Below are positions 34,284-42,894 of a stretch of 64,000 nt of DNA, one piece after another. This DNA comes from Bacteroidota bacterium (GTDB lineage: Bacteria; Bacteroidota; Rhodothermia; JANXDC01), in assembly GCA_025059945.1 (NCBI GenBank), contig JANXDC010000004.1, positions 248,001 to 312,000 of the forward strand. The letters are read 5' to 3'. Every line of letters starts with the position of its first letter. Position 1 is the stretch's first letter. The notes under the pieces are model-generated. The model saw nothing but the letters and a program-made list of their open reading frames with translations. It was not told the DNA's origin and ran no database searches. Made by a program: the position numbers and the translations under genes.

Positions 34284-34954
34284 CGCAAGCCCGCTCTGCG
34301 TCCGGCCTCCTCGAGTACGGCCCGAAACATAGAGGCCGTCAGACGGCCGGTCTGCGTGTTCTGACGCGATACGTGATAGCTTCCAACTAGCCAACGGCGG
34401 TCCGGAAGTTCGTAGACGGCGCCGTGCGCAAAGGGATGCCGATGCGGCGAAAGCCCGTAGTGGCGCAGGAGGGCCTCATGGGCGATCCGACCTAAAGCTA
34501 CGTACGCCCTTAGCTGAGGCAGCAGCGCAAGCTCCTGACGCGTCCACTCCGCGCAGCGCAGGATCTCGCGCCGCTCAGGCCGGTTCTGAGGGGGCGCGCA
34601 GCGCACAGCAGCCGTCACGTAAACCCCCCGTAACAGCAGGCCATCACCCCGAGCCCGGGACGTGGGCTGGCTGGCCCAGCCCAGCTCGAAGAGGGCTCGG
34701 TATAAGAAGTCCCCTGAGGCGTCTCCCGTGAACATGCGCCCGGTGCGGTTGGCCCCGTGCGCGCCAGGGGCGAGCCCGAAAATGAGCAGCCGCGCCTCCG
34801 GATCTCCGAAGCCCGGAACGGGCCGAGCCCAATAGTCCCAATCCCGGTAGGCGGTGCGCTTGCTCCGGCCGATCGCCTCCCGCCAAGCGACCAAACGCGG
34901 ACAGGCGCGGCAGGTGATGAGCTCAGCGTACAGCGCATCGAGGGCGCAGGCCAT
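34280..34954 (-). CDS. Family 5 uracil-DNA glycosylase (UDGb), Fe-S
   Basis: Base-excision repair enzyme that removes uracil and some other deaminated bases. Motif A reads GLAPGAHGANRTGRMFTGD (residues about 60-78), typical of family 5 and lacking the Asp/Asn nucleophile of other UDGs. Motif B reads SYHVSRQNTQTGRLT near 191-205. Cys15, Cys18 (CRAC) and two cysteines in RCAPPQN and ILRCAEW are placed to hold the 4Fe-4S cluster. The family is concentrated in thermophiles and actinobacteria. It lies 2 bp downstream of the D-aminoacylase-like gene, so probably cotranscribed. Confidence 0.92.
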   Translation of the reverse strand: MACALDALYAELITCRACPRLVAWREAIGRSKRTAYRDWDYWARPVPGFGDPEARLLIFGLAPGAHGANRTGRMFTGDASGDFLYRALFELGWASQPTSRARGDGLLLRGVYVTAAVRCAPPQNRPERREILRCAEWTRQELALLPQLRAYVALGRIAHEALLRHYGLSPHRHPFAHGAVYELPDRRWLVGSYHVSRQNTQTGRLTASMFRAVLEEAGRRAGLR

Positions 34955-34956
34955 CT

Positions 34957-36654
34957 TCAGGGGCGCTCCTGGCGACCCGGACCCCAGACGATCCGGCCCG
35001 GTCGGGCGCCCGTGTGACGCCCCTGCCAGAGCACGGGCTCTCCGTTGACGAAGACGTATAGCACACCATCGGAGAGTTGATGCGGATCCTCGAAGGTGGC
35101 CCGGTCGCGGATTCGGACGGGGTCGAAGATCACGATGTCCGCGTAAAGGCCCTCCCGAAGCAGACCCCGGTCGCGGATCTGCAGCCGGTTGGCCACGGCG
35201 GAAGTCATCTTGCGGATGGCCTCCTCTAGGCTCAGTAGGCCCTCCTGGCGCACGTAGCGGCCCAGGATGCGCGGATAGGTCCCATAAGCGCGCGGATGCA
35301 CAGGTCCGCGAGCCGTGGCGGGATCAAAGCCGCCCGCATCGGTGCCGATTTTAATCCAGGGCTGCCCGAGGGCGAGCTTTAGGTTCTCCTCGCTCATGAG
35401 GAAATAGACCGAGGCGATCGGTTGGCCCTCGGCCAAAAGCAAGTCCATGACCACCTCGATCCAATCCTTGCCCAGTTCGGAGGCCACCTCCGATAGCCTC
35501 CGGCCGATGAAGCGCTGATGTTCAGACCGCCTAAGACCTAACAGGAGCACCCCTTCGGGGGTGGCCAGTTCGCAGAGGTTCTCCCACGTTGAGCTGGGGC
35601 GTTCGATCTCAGCCCGGATGCGGCGACGCATCTCCGGATCGCGCAGGTTGTCGAAGAGCCTCCCCTCAGCCGCCGCCCAAGGCGGCAGACAGGCGCTGAG
35701 CCCCGTGCCGCCGGCTGTATAAGGATACACGTTGGCCGCCACGTCGAGCCCGGCCCGGCGCGCCGAATCGATGTGGGCCACGGCCAGCGCGGCCTTGTGC
35801 CAGTTGCGCACGCCGGCGGCTTTCAGATGGTAGATCTCCACCGGCACCCCGGCTTCGCGGCCGATGCGCAGCGCCTCATCCAGGGCCTCCAGGAGCCGGT
35901 CGGCCTCGGAGCGCAGGTGCGTGATGTAGATCCCTCCGAAGGGCGCTATTTCCCGACAGAGGGCGATCAACTCCTCCGTGGAGGCGAAGCTGCCCGGTGG
36001 GTAAATCAGGGCCGAGGCCAGTCCGAAGGCGCCATCCTGCATGGCGCGGCGCACTAGGGCGCGCATGCTGTCGAGCTCCTCCGGCGTGGCCGGCCCCATG
36101 GAGAGGCCTTTGACGTACTGGCGCACGGTGCTCGCCCCCAGAAACGAGCCCACGTTGACAGATAGTCCGCGCGCCTGCAGGTATTCCAACCAGGCGCGAA
36201 ATCCACGAGGGCCCTGAAAGCGCTCCAGAAGGGGCCGATCTGCTGGGTCGGCCGTGCGGAGGATCTGCTCGTTTACAGGGGCGTCCGTCCAGCCTTCTCC
36301 GAGGATTTCCGTAGTCACCCCTTGGGTGACCTTGCTTAAGACGCGGCCGTCGCCGCGCAGAAAGGCCTCACGGGAATGGCTCTGGATATCGATAAAGCCC
36401 GGGGCCACGACAAGACCAGGCACCGCTAGCCGCCTGCGCGCCGGGGCCTGATCCAGCATGCCCGGCGGGGCTATGCGCGCGATCCGATCTCCCCGGATCG
36501 CCAAGTCGCCATAAAACCACGGGTTTCCCGTGCCGTCTACGATCCGTCCCCCCGTGATGACCCAATCGTAGGGCGCTTCAGATCCGGCGGGGCGCAGGCT
36601 GGCGCAGCCGGCAAAAAGGGCGCAAAGGACACCCAGGGCTCGGCCTGTGCGCAT
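34957..36654 (-). CDS. N-acyl-D-amino-acid deacylase-like amidohydrolase, lipoprotein
   Basis: 565 aa. The N-terminus is a lipoprotein signal with lipobox LFAGC (Cys about 17). The amidohydrolase start ITGGRIVDGTGNPWFYGDLAI is, in its core, IVDGTG, and THLRSE and IYHLKAAG supply the metal-binding histidines expected for D-aminoacylases. GTDAGGF carries the catalytic Asp. In the first metal motif the usual HxH reads QSH (FIDIQSHS), and the NCG cysteine region reads GEGW, so the metal site differs from the Alcaligenes enzyme. Substrates would be N-acyl-D-amino acids or related amides, for example from wall turnover. The ATG at 36654 has AGGAGGAG upstream. Confidence 0.85.
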   Translation of the reverse strand: MRTGRALGVLCALFAGCASLRPAGSEAPYDWVITGGRIVDGTGNPWFYGDLAIRGDRIARIAPPGMLDQAPARRRLAVPGLVVAPGFIDIQSHSREAFLRGDGRVLSKVTQGVTTEILGEGWTDAPVNEQILRTADPADRPLLERFQGPRGFRAWLEYLQARGLSVNVGSFLGASTVRQYVKGLSMGPATPEELDSMRALVRRAMQDGAFGLASALIYPPGSFASTEELIALCREIAPFGGIYITHLRSEADRLLEALDEALRIGREAGVPVEIYHLKAAGVRNWHKAALAVAHIDSARRAGLDVAANVYPYTAGGTGLSACLPPWAAAEGRLFDNLRDPEMRRRIRAEIERPSSTWENLCELATPEGVLLLGLRRSEHQRFIGRRLSEVASELGKDWIEVVMDLLLAEGQPIASVYFLMSEENLKLALGQPWIKIGTDAGGFDPATARGPVHPRAYGTYPRILGRYVRQEGLLSLEEAIRKMTSAVANRLQIRDRGLLREGLYADIVIFDPVRIRDRATFEDPHQLSDGVLYVFVNGEPVLWQGRHTGARPGRIVWGPGRQERP

Positions 36655-36752
36655 GAATCGCCTCCTCCTGGAAGGATCGACGGGAAAAAATCGACACAAG
36701 CCCCGTAAAAGGCAAAGCCCTCTCGGAAGAGTCTATTCCGGCGGGTTCTCGG

Positions 36753-36785
36753 CTTGACAGGCTTTCGGCCGGCATCCTACCTTTG
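36753..36785 (+). promoter_or_regulatory. Promoter of the tRNA array
   Basis: TTGACA at 36754-36759 and TACCTTTG at 36778-36785 give an exact TAnnTTTG with 21-bp spacing from the TTG, identical in layout to the tRNA-Val promoter. The first tRNA starts 13 bp downstream. Confidence 0.75.
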
Positions 36786-36798
36786 CGGGCCGGCTTAT

Positions 36799-36873
<75 letters not shown>

Positions 36874-36895
36874 GGCCTCTAACCCATAAACAGGA

Positions 36896-36969
36896 GCGCC
36901 CGTAGCTCAACCGGATAGAGCAGCGGCCTTCTAAGCCGCGGGTTGCAGGTTCAAGTCCTGCCGGGCGCG
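36896..36969 (+). tRNA. tRNA-Arg (anticodon TCT)
   Basis: Acceptor GCGCCCG/CGGGCGC, anticodon stem GCGGC/GCCGC with loop CTTCTAA (anticodon TCT), T-loop GGTTCAAGTCC, discriminator G. CCA not encoded. Confidence 0.95.
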
Positions 36970-36981
36970 CCTGGACGTCGT

Positions 36982-37056
36982 GGTGACCGTAGCTCAGCCG
37001 GTTAGAGCACCAGGTTGTGGCCCTGGGGGTCGGGGGTTCGAATCCCCTCGGTCACC
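36982..37056 (+). tRNA. tRNA-His (anticodon GTG)
   Basis: The anticodon stem CCAGG/CCTGG encloses TTGTGGC (anticodon GTG). The acceptor GTGACCG pairs with CGGTCAC, and the extra G at position -1 (36982) faces C73, the histidine identity element, which is encoded in the gene as usual in bacteria. Confidence 0.95.
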
Positions 37057-37066
37057 CGTCCAAGGT

Positions 37067-37138
37067 GGCGCGTTCGTCTAGGGGTTAGGACACGGCCCTT
37101 TCAAGGCCGGAGCACGGGTTCGAATCCCGTACGCGCTA
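37067..37138 (+). tRNA. tRNA-Glu (anticodon TTC)
   Basis: The anticodon stem CGGCC/GGCCG encloses CTTTCAA (anticodon TTC), the D-arm starts TCGTCTA as in other tRNA-Glu, and the T-arm is ACGGG/CCCGT. The acceptor GGCGCGT/ACGCGCT has a G1-U72 wobble, slightly unusual; discriminator A. Confidence 0.93.
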
Positions 37139-37141
37139 CGG

Positions 37142-37171
37142 AAGCGCCCATCCGAAGATGGGCGCTTTTTG
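37142..37171 (+). terminator. Terminator of the tRNA array
   Basis: The perfect stem AAGCGCCCAT (37142-37151) / ATGGGCGCTT (37158-37167) is followed by further T residues. It lies directly after tRNA-Glu. Confidence 0.9.
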
Positions 37172-37252
37172 TTTTGCGTTTTGGGCCTGTTTGTAACGCA
37201 AAAGAGCTCTTGGCGATCTTAATACTCGGTTAACTGCAAGTCCAGCTGGAAC

Positions 37253-37996
37253 ATGGAAGAGAAATGTCGCGAACATATCGCCATTTTTGAGTGGCTCTCC
37301 CCGGAAGAGCGGGAGCGGGTGCGCCGCTTTGTGGAGGAGCATCCCGAGTGGCAAGAGGAATTTGCGATCTATCGGCGTCTGTACCGCTTGCTGCGTCCTG
37401 AGGCTCCTCCGGAGGTGCGCGATGCGGCGGAGCTGGTGATCCCGTCTCCGGCGCGTTTCGTTAACCCCATTCCGCCGGTCCGTCCTCCTCTGGCCTGGAT
37501 TCGACGCGCTGGGCCGTGGGTCGCCGCGGCAGCGCTTTGGTTCGGTATGCTCTACGGGGGATTGTGGTGGTACGGCCAGAGCAGCCGTTCGGCGTGGTTG
37601 CGTTTGGCTGAAGTGCCCTCTGGGGCGGTTTCTCCGGCGCTGCTTGTGTTGCGGGATTCCGGGCCCGGGCTGAAAGATTCGGCGCGGACGCTTTTAGCCG
37701 AGGGGATTGGCGAGCTTCAGGGGGCCCGGCGCACGTATTGGGGCTTGTTTCCGCATTTTGACTTACGACGCGTAGAGCGCGCCATAGCGCTTCTGGAGTC
37801 CGTGCGACGGGAGCGCGATCTCTCCAGCTGGGAGGGGGTGGAGGCGCGGTACTTTCTGGTCAAGGCCCATCTGATGCGCCGCGACTATGCGAGCGCGCGC
37901 GCCCTGCTGGGTGAGCTTCTCGGGGCCGAACACGGCCGCCTTGCGGAGGCCCGTCGTCTGCTAGAGGGCCTTCAGGCCTTGGAGGACGCCCCGTAG
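37253..37996 (+). CDS. Single-pass membrane protein with anti-sigma-like layout, unknown
   Basis: 247 aa, no recognised family. A cytoplasmic acidic/helical N-terminus (HIAIFEWLSPEERERVRRFVE) resembles the short regulatory heads of anti-sigma factors. A transmembrane helix lies at about 85-107, and an extracytoplasmic C-terminal half ends in TPR-like helices (VEARYFLVKAHLMRRDYASARALL, split around the middle). There is no sigma-factor gene upstream and no CHCC zinc motif, so an anti-sigma role is only suggested by topology. It converges with tatC, overlapping by 25 bp. Confidence 0.65.
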   Translation: MEEKCREHIAIFEWLSPEERERVRRFVEEHPEWQEEFAIYRRLYRLLRPEAPPEVRDAAELVIPSPARFVNPIPPVRPPLAWIRRAGPWVAAAALWFGMLYGGLWWYGQSSRSAWLRLAEVPSGAVSPALLVLRDSGPGLKDSARTLLAEGIGELQGARRTYWGLFPHFDLRRVERAIALLESVRRERDLSSWEGVEARYFLVKAHLMRRDYASARALLGELLGAEHGRLAEARRLLEGLQALEDAP

Positions 37997-38835
37997 GCGA
38001 GGCGTTCCAGTTCCCGCTGGCGGCGGTGGGCGACCACGGATGAGATCCCGATGCTCGTCTCATAAAGCGCCACCAGGGGCACGGCCAGCAACGTCTGCGT
38101 AAACGGATCCGGAGAGGGCGTTAGCACGCCCGATAGAATCAAGATGGCCACGTAGGCATGCCGGCGGAAGCGGCGCATCAGCTGCGGCGATAGCAGACCG
38201 ATTTTAGACAGGAAGTAGGCCAAAACGGGCATTTCGAACAGCAAGCCGCTGGCTATGACCAACATGGCCATCATGCCGAAGTACGTATTGATGTCGATGA
38301 TGTTTTGCACCTGCGGATCGATCTGAAAGCGGGCGAAAAACCGGGTGGCCGCGGGCATCAGCACAAGGTATCCGAACGCAGCCCCGAGCAGAAAGCACAG
38401 GGAGACGAAGCCTACGGCCCAGCGCATGGCGCGGCGTTCGTGCGGATACAGGCCCGGCTTGATGAAGGCCCAAAGCTGATAGATCAGGACCGGCGATCCC
38501 AGGATCGCCCCCAAAAGCAAGATCGTGCCCCAATATGTGACGAACTGTCCGGGCAGTCGGCGGTTCTGCAGGGCCAGGTCCACCCCCTCAAGGCCCAGCA
38601 ACCGGTACATGAAGAAGTCCGCCCGCGCCGGCCCAAGCAGGATATGATGCATCACCCAGTCGGCGAAAAGCGCCACCAGCACAACCCCTGCGAGCAGGCC
38701 GGAAAGTCCCTTAATGAGCCGCCAGCGAAGCTCCTCCAGATGATCCCAAAAGGACATCTCCGCAGACGGCTCCTCAAAAGCGGAGGGTCGGCTGCGGGCC
38801 GGCTCTTCGGTTCGGCCTACGATAAGGGGTTCCAT
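37972..38835 (-). CDS. tatC: Sec-independent translocase subunit TatC
   Basis: Multi-spanning receptor of the twin-arginine translocase, which binds signal peptides of folded cargo. The conserved start MSFWDHLEELRWRL (about residues 27-40) follows a 26-residue acidic extension. Six hydrophobic helices follow, with FVTYWGTILLLGAILGSPVL and YQLWAFIKPGLYPHERR among the conserved blocks. 287 aa. No tatA/B gene is in the window. It lies 2 bp after glyA in a four-gene operon. A possible substrate with an SRRQFLG signal is encoded at 32970. Confidence 0.93.
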   Translation of the reverse strand: MEPLIVGRTEEPARSRPSAFEEPSAEMSFWDHLEELRWRLIKGLSGLLAGVVLVALFADWVMHHILLGPARADFFMYRLLGLEGVDLALQNRRLPGQFVTYWGTILLLGAILGSPVLIYQLWAFIKPGLYPHERRAMRWAVGFVSLCFLLGAAFGYLVLMPAATRFFARFQIDPQVQNIIDINTYFGMMAMLVIASGLLFEMPVLAYFLSKIGLLSPQLMRRFRRHAYVAILILSGVLTPSPDPFTQTLLAVPLVALYETSIGISSVVAHRRQRELERLAYGASSKA

Positions 38836-38837
38836 GG

Positions 38838-40172
38838 TTACGGATGGGTTGCTGTCATCTCTAGGGGATCTCCGACTGAGACGAAGTCATAAAGCGGAAA
38901 CCGCTCGCAGAGCGCCACCACCTCTTGGCGCACTCGCTTTAAGACCGTTTCGTTTTCAGGATTGGAAAGCACCTCGTGGATGAGATCCGCTACGTAGCGA
39001 ATCTCCGCCTCTCGAAGACCTCGGGTCGTCACGGCCGGAGTGCCGATTCGGATGCCGCTCGTCACCAGGGGGCTTTGGGTATCGAAGGGCACCATGTTCT
39101 TGTTGACCGTGATGCCGGCCCGCTCCAGGGCCTCCTCAGCCTGTTTGCCCGTAAGGCCCTGCGGGCGCAGATCCACGAGCACCAGGTGGTTGTCCGTGCC
39201 CCCGCTTACGAGCTTGTAGCCGTGCTCAAGAAGCCGTTCGGCCAAGGCCTGTGCGTTGCGGATAACCTGGCGGGCATATGCGACGAAGCTGGGTTGCAGG
39301 GCTTCGCCGAAGGCCACGGCCTTGCCCAAGATGACATGCATAAGCGGGCCGCCTTGGATGCCCGGAAAGACCGAGCTATCGAAGAGCTCGCTCATGCGCT
39401 TGGGCCGACCTGATTTGGGCGCGACGATCCCGAAGGGGTTTTCGAAGTCCCGGCCCATAAGGAGCATGCCGCCTCGGGGGCCGCGCAGCGTTTTGTGCGT
39501 CGTGGTGGAGACCACATGGCAGTGCGGCAGGGGGTCGTTGAGCAGCTTGGCCGCGATAAGGCCCGCCGTGTGGGCCATATCCATCCACAGAAAAGCGCCC
39601 ACTTCGTCGGCGATTTCCCGGAAGGCCGCGTAATCGAAATCGCGCGGATAGGCGCTGGCCCCGATCGAGATGAGCTTGGGACGGATCCGGCGTGCTTTCT
39701 CGCGCACCTCGTTCATGTCGATGCGGCCCGTCTCCGGGTGCACCCCGTAGTACTCGGCCCGATACAGGATGCCGGAGAAGTTCACGGGGCTGCCGTGGGT
39801 GAGATGGCCCCCGTGGGCAAGGTTAAGGCCCAAAAACACGTCCCCGGGTTTGAGCAAGGTCAGGTAGACCGCTGCGTTGGCCTGGGCTCCGGAATGGGGC
39901 TGCACGTTTACCCATTCGGCCCCGAAGAGCTGTTTGGCGCGCTCCTGAGCCAGGCGTTCGGCCTCATCGACGAACTGGCATCCGCCGTAATACCGGCGTC
40001 CGGGTAGCCCCTCGGCGTATTTGTTCGTGAGCGCCGAGCCCATGGCCTCCAAAACGGCCCGGCTGACGAAGTTCTCGGAGGCGATGAGCTCCAAAACCGT
40101 GTTTTGCCGTTCCACTTCGCGGCTCAGTATCCGATAAGCCTCTGGGTCCTGAAGACGCAGTGGGGTTCGCAT
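38838..40172 (-). CDS. glyA: Serine hydroxymethyltransferase
   Basis: PLP enzyme that interconverts serine and glycine with tetrahydrofolate, the main source of one-carbon units. [11 protein letters not shown] at 28-38, [13 protein letters not shown] at 52-64 and the Schiff-base Lys227 in [14 protein letters not shown] are all intact. 444 aa from the ATG at 40172, preceded by AGGAGAG; the longer frame from 40259 enters the rpiB spacer. It lies 11 bp after rpiB. Confidence 0.96.
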   Translation of the reverse strand: MRTPLRLQDPEAYRILSREVERQNTVLELIASENFVSRAVLEAMGSALTNKYAEGLPGRRYYGGCQFVDEAERLAQERAKQLFGAEWVNVQPHSGAQANAAVYLTLLKPGDVFLGLNLAHGGHLTHGSPVNFSGILYRAEYYGVHPETGRIDMNEVREKARRIRPKLISIGASAYPRDFDYAAFREIADEVGAFLWMDMAHTAGLIAAKLLNDPLPHCHVVSTTTHKTLRGPRGGMLLMGRDFENPFGIVAPKSGRPKRMSELFDSSVFPGIQGGPLMHVILGKAVAFGEALQPSFVAYARQVIRNAQALAERLLEHGYKLVSGGTDNHLVLVDLRPQGLTGKQAEEALERAGITVNKNMVPFDTQSPLVTSGIRIGTPAVTTRGLREAEIRYVADLIHEVLSNPENETVLKRVRQEVVALCERFPLYDFVSVGDPLEMTATHP

Positions 40173-40183
40173 GCGGGGCTCTC

Positions 40184-40624
40184 CTATCGACCGGTGAGCG
40201 CGTGTACTTTTTCGATGCGGCGCGCATGCCGGCCGCCTTCGAAGGCGGCCTCCAACCAAGCGCGCGCGATCGCGATCGCCTCCTCGTCTGTGATGAAGCG
40301 AGCAGGCAAGCAGAGGATATTGGCGTTGTTGTGCGCGCGGGCCAACCGGGCTAGCTCCGGGTTCCAGGCCAGAGCCGCCCGGATGCCGGGGACCTTGTTG
40401 GCCGTCATGCAGACGCCGTTTCCGGTGCCGCAGAGCAGAATGCCCGCTTCGGCTTCACCGCGGGCCACGCCTTCGGCCACGGCCACGGCGTAGTCCGGAT
40501 AGTCGGTCGCCTCCGGGCTGTGGGTGCCCAAGTCCTCCACGTCCCAGCCCGACTCGATCAGGTGGCGCACAAGCGCCTGCTTGCGGGCGTAGCCTGCGTG
40601 ATCGGATCCGATGAGCAGCTTCAT
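40184..40624 (-). CDS. rpiB: Ribose-5-phosphate isomerase B
   Basis: Pentose-phosphate isomerase of the RpiB/LacAB family. GSDHAGY near 6-12 and the catalytic Cys65 in [13 protein letters not shown] are present, followed by the conserved [10 protein letters not shown] and HNNANIL blocks. 146 aa, the usual size. The start overlaps the DUF4159 gene by 4 bp. Confidence 0.93.
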   Translation of the reverse strand: MKLLIGSDHAGYARKQALVRHLIESGWDVEDLGTHSPEATDYPDYAVAVAEGVARGEAEAGILLCGTGNGVCMTANKVPGIRAALAWNPELARLARAHNNANILCLPARFITDEEAIAIARAWLEAAFEGGRHARRIEKVHALTGR

Positions 40625-41313
40625 CGTCCCGGAGCCTTCTGCTTTTCGTAAAGCCCTCCGTTGGAGAGAGCCCAAATTAGGACGTTTACGCCGAAACGCA
40701 GGGCCTCCAGGCGCTTCTCCGGGGGGTTATTGTGCACCTCCGGATCGGCCCAGCCGTCGGAGGGGTTGGATTCGTACGTGTAGAGCACCACCAAGCGGCC
40801 GTTGTGGAAGATGCCGAAGGCCTGAGGGGGTTTGCCGTCGTGCTCATGAATCTTCGGCACCCCTTTCGGAAAGGAGAAGTGGGCATGAAAAAGCCCATAA
40901 TCGAAGGGCAGCTCCAGAAGCTCTTTATCGGGGAAGATGCGCGCGATCTCGCGCCGAAAGGCGCGATCCATGCCGTAGTCGTCGTCCGCATACAGAAAGC
41001 CCCCGTTCTCCAAGTACAGCCGCAGACGGCGGACCTCCTCGTCGCTGAAGCGGATGTTCCCGTGTCCGGTCATGAAGATCCACGGGTAGGAGAAGAGGTT
41101 ATCGCTAGAAGCCTCCACGACGTCGGGTCTGGGATGCAGATCCAATAGCGTATGCTCTCGGGCAAAGCGAATCAGGTTGGGCAGGGCCGACGGGTCGTTA
41201 TACCAATCTCCGCCCCCGCCGTACTTGAGCCGGGCCAGCTTGATGCTCCCCTCTTGGGCCAAGGCGGCTCCGGAGGCCGCTAGCCAGACGGCTATAAGCA
41301 GGCTGCAGCGCAT
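40621..41313 (-). CDS. DUF4159 exported protein
   Basis: 230 aa. The signal peptide ends at ALAQ (residue 20). The DUF4159 hallmarks are present: LKYGGGGDWYNDPSALPNL, SYPWIFMTGHGNIRFSD, GGFLYADDDYGMD and FRREIARIFPDKEL. The fold is thought to be glutamine-amidotransferase-like, with no proven activity. It starts the operon DUF4159-rpiB-glyA-tatC and is divergent from the DUF1028 gene across 81 bp. Confidence 0.85.
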   Translation of the reverse strand: MRCSLLIAVWLAASGAALAQEGSIKLARLKYGGGGDWYNDPSALPNLIRFAREHTLLDLHPRPDVVEASSDNLFSYPWIFMTGHGNIRFSDEEVRRLRLYLENGGFLYADDDYGMDRAFRREIARIFPDKELLELPFDYGLFHAHFSFPKGVPKIHEHDGKPPQAFGIFHNGRLVVLYTYESNPSDGWADPEVHNNPPEKRLEALRFGVNVLIWALSNGGLYEKQKAPGR

Positions 41314-41394
41314 CGCGTTTGTGTCTTGGCGAAATAACCAGATAGTTTGCCAGCGCAGTCAGTTTATACCGTTTGAAAGTACGGGAAGTTCGTC

Positions 41395-42429
41395 ATGGGG
41401 AGCAAAGCGCTATGGGCGGCCTTGTTCGTGGGGGCCGCCTGCTGGGGCAGCGCCGACCGGGTTTTTTGGTCGGAGCGGCTTGTGGGCACCTTCTCGATGG
41501 TCGCCCTTGACCCCGAAACGGGCGATCTGGGCGTGGTGGTGCAGTCCAAGTTCCCGAACGTGCGGCCCATAGTGCCCTGGGCCGAGGCCGGTGTGGGAGC
41601 GGTGGCCACGCAGTCGTATGCGCGTCTGGACTACGCCCGGCGCGGTTTGGCGCTCATGCGCCAGGGCGCGACGGCCGAGGAGGCCCTGCGCATCTGCCTG
41701 CGCGAGGATCCCCATCCGGAGCTGCGCCAGGTGGGCATGGTGGATGCCCGGGGCAACGCCGCCTCCTGGACGGGGTCGGCCTGCTTCGACTGGGCCGGAT
41801 CAAACGCTGGAGGCAACGTGGGGGCGAAGGGGCGGCTCGTGGTGGGCCGGTTTTTTGCAGCTCAAGGCAACATCCTGGCCGGTCCCGAGGTCGTAGCGGC
41901 CATGGTGCGCGCTTTCGAGGAGAGACGCGGTCCCTTGGCCGAGCGCCTCCTGGCGGCCCTCGTGGCGGGCGGGCAGGCCGGAGGGGATCAACGCGGCGAG
42001 CAATCGGCCGCGCTCTTGGTCGTGCGCCAGGGGGCCGGCTACGATGGACTGGACAACTACATCGACATCTCCGTCTACGACCATCCGAGCCCGATCCAGG
42101 AGCTTGTGCGCCTGTATCGGCTGCATCAGCTCTACTTTAGCCGCTCCAGGCCCGAGGATCTTATCCCGATCACCCCCGATATCGCGCGGGAGCTGCAGCA
42201 GATTTGGCGGGCGCGCGGTTTTTACAGCGGCCCGATCAACGGCCGGGTCGATACGCTCTTTCAGCGGATCTTGATCGACTTTATGGGCTGGGAAAACTAC
42301 GATATGCGCATAGAGGAGGTGCAGCGCGTAAACCTCTTGCGAGGAGATACGCTCAAGATCGACCGCGTGGTGCTAGAGGACATCCGCCGCACGTTTCGCG
42401 AGGGGCGCTGGCGGCCGCGGACCCGCTAA
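41395..42429 (+). CDS. DUF1028 protein with C-terminal peptidoglycan-binding-like domain
   Basis: 344 aa. A short hydrophobic leader (LWAALFVGAACWGSA) suggests export. The DUF1028 core (Ntn-hydrolase-like) shows GTFSMVALDPETGDLGV, VGAVATQSYARLDYARRGLALM (in two pieces), QVGMVDARGNAASWTG and GNILAGPEVV. The last 100 or so residues (IQELVRLYRLHQLYF, ITPDIARELQQIW) form the peptidoglycan-binding-like helix bundle often attached to DUF1028. Biochemical role unknown. Confidence 0.85.
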   Translation: MGSKALWAALFVGAACWGSADRVFWSERLVGTFSMVALDPETGDLGVVVQSKFPNVRPIVPWAEAGVGAVATQSYARLDYARRGLALMRQGATAEEALRICLREDPHPELRQVGMVDARGNAASWTGSACFDWAGSNAGGNVGAKGRLVVGRFFAAQGNILAGPEVVAAMVRAFEERRGPLAERLLAALVAGGQAGGDQRGEQSAALLVVRQGAGYDGLDNYIDISVYDHPSPIQELVRLYRLHQLYFSRSRPEDLIPITPDIARELQQIWRARGFYSGPINGRVDTLFQRILIDFMGWENYDMRIEEVQRVNLLRGDTLKIDRVVLEDIRRTFREGRWRPRTR

Positions 42430-42474
42430 GGCGGAACCTTTGGGGGGCCGAAGCGGGTTCCGATACGAAAAACG

Positions 42475-42894
42475 ATGAAGCTACGCGGCTTATCGCGAAT
42501 CGTATTGCGGGCCAACAGGCTCCCCGAAACCGAAAACTTCTATCGGGACATCTTGGGGCTACCTGTGCGCTATCGCATCGGCCGCGACGGGGTGGTATTG
42601 GCCGTGGGGCCAGATGAACTAGTCCTGCGCCAGGCCGAGGCGGGTTTGTCTTCGGAGGCCCCAGATCCGCGGCTAGCGCACTTCGGATTCGACCTCCCTC
42701 ATCCGGAGGACGTTGACCGATGGGCGAAGCGTTTTCGAGAAGCCGGTGTCCCGATCCTGTGGGGGCCGTTTTGGCGCGCGGGCAGGCGCGTGCTCTTTAT
42801 CCTGGACCCCGATGGCAACCGCATCGAGCTATCCGCTCCGGGGGAGCAGGCGGAGCTCCAAGGACAAATCCAAGGCCGGGGCCGAATGCGTTAG
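42475..42894 (+). CDS. VOC/glyoxalase-family protein
   Basis: 139-aa single vicinal-oxygen-chelate module (βαβββ repeats): GLSRIVLRANRLPETENFYRD at the start is the usual first motif in shortened form LPETENFYRDILGLPVR, and [13 protein letters not shown] near 110-122 is the usual last. Enzymatic metal ligands cannot be assigned with confidence. The 3' end overlaps that of nadC by 66 bp in antisense, with the stretch [16 protein letters not shown] beyond the normal domain end, so the overlap reflects a short C-terminal extension. Confidence 0.8.
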   Translation: MKLRGLSRIVLRANRLPETENFYRDILGLPVRYRIGRDGVVLAVGPDELVLRQAEAGLSSEAPDPRLAHFGFDLPHPEDVDRWAKRFREAGVPILWGPFWRAGRRVLFILDPDGNRIELSAPGEQAELQGQIQGRGRMR

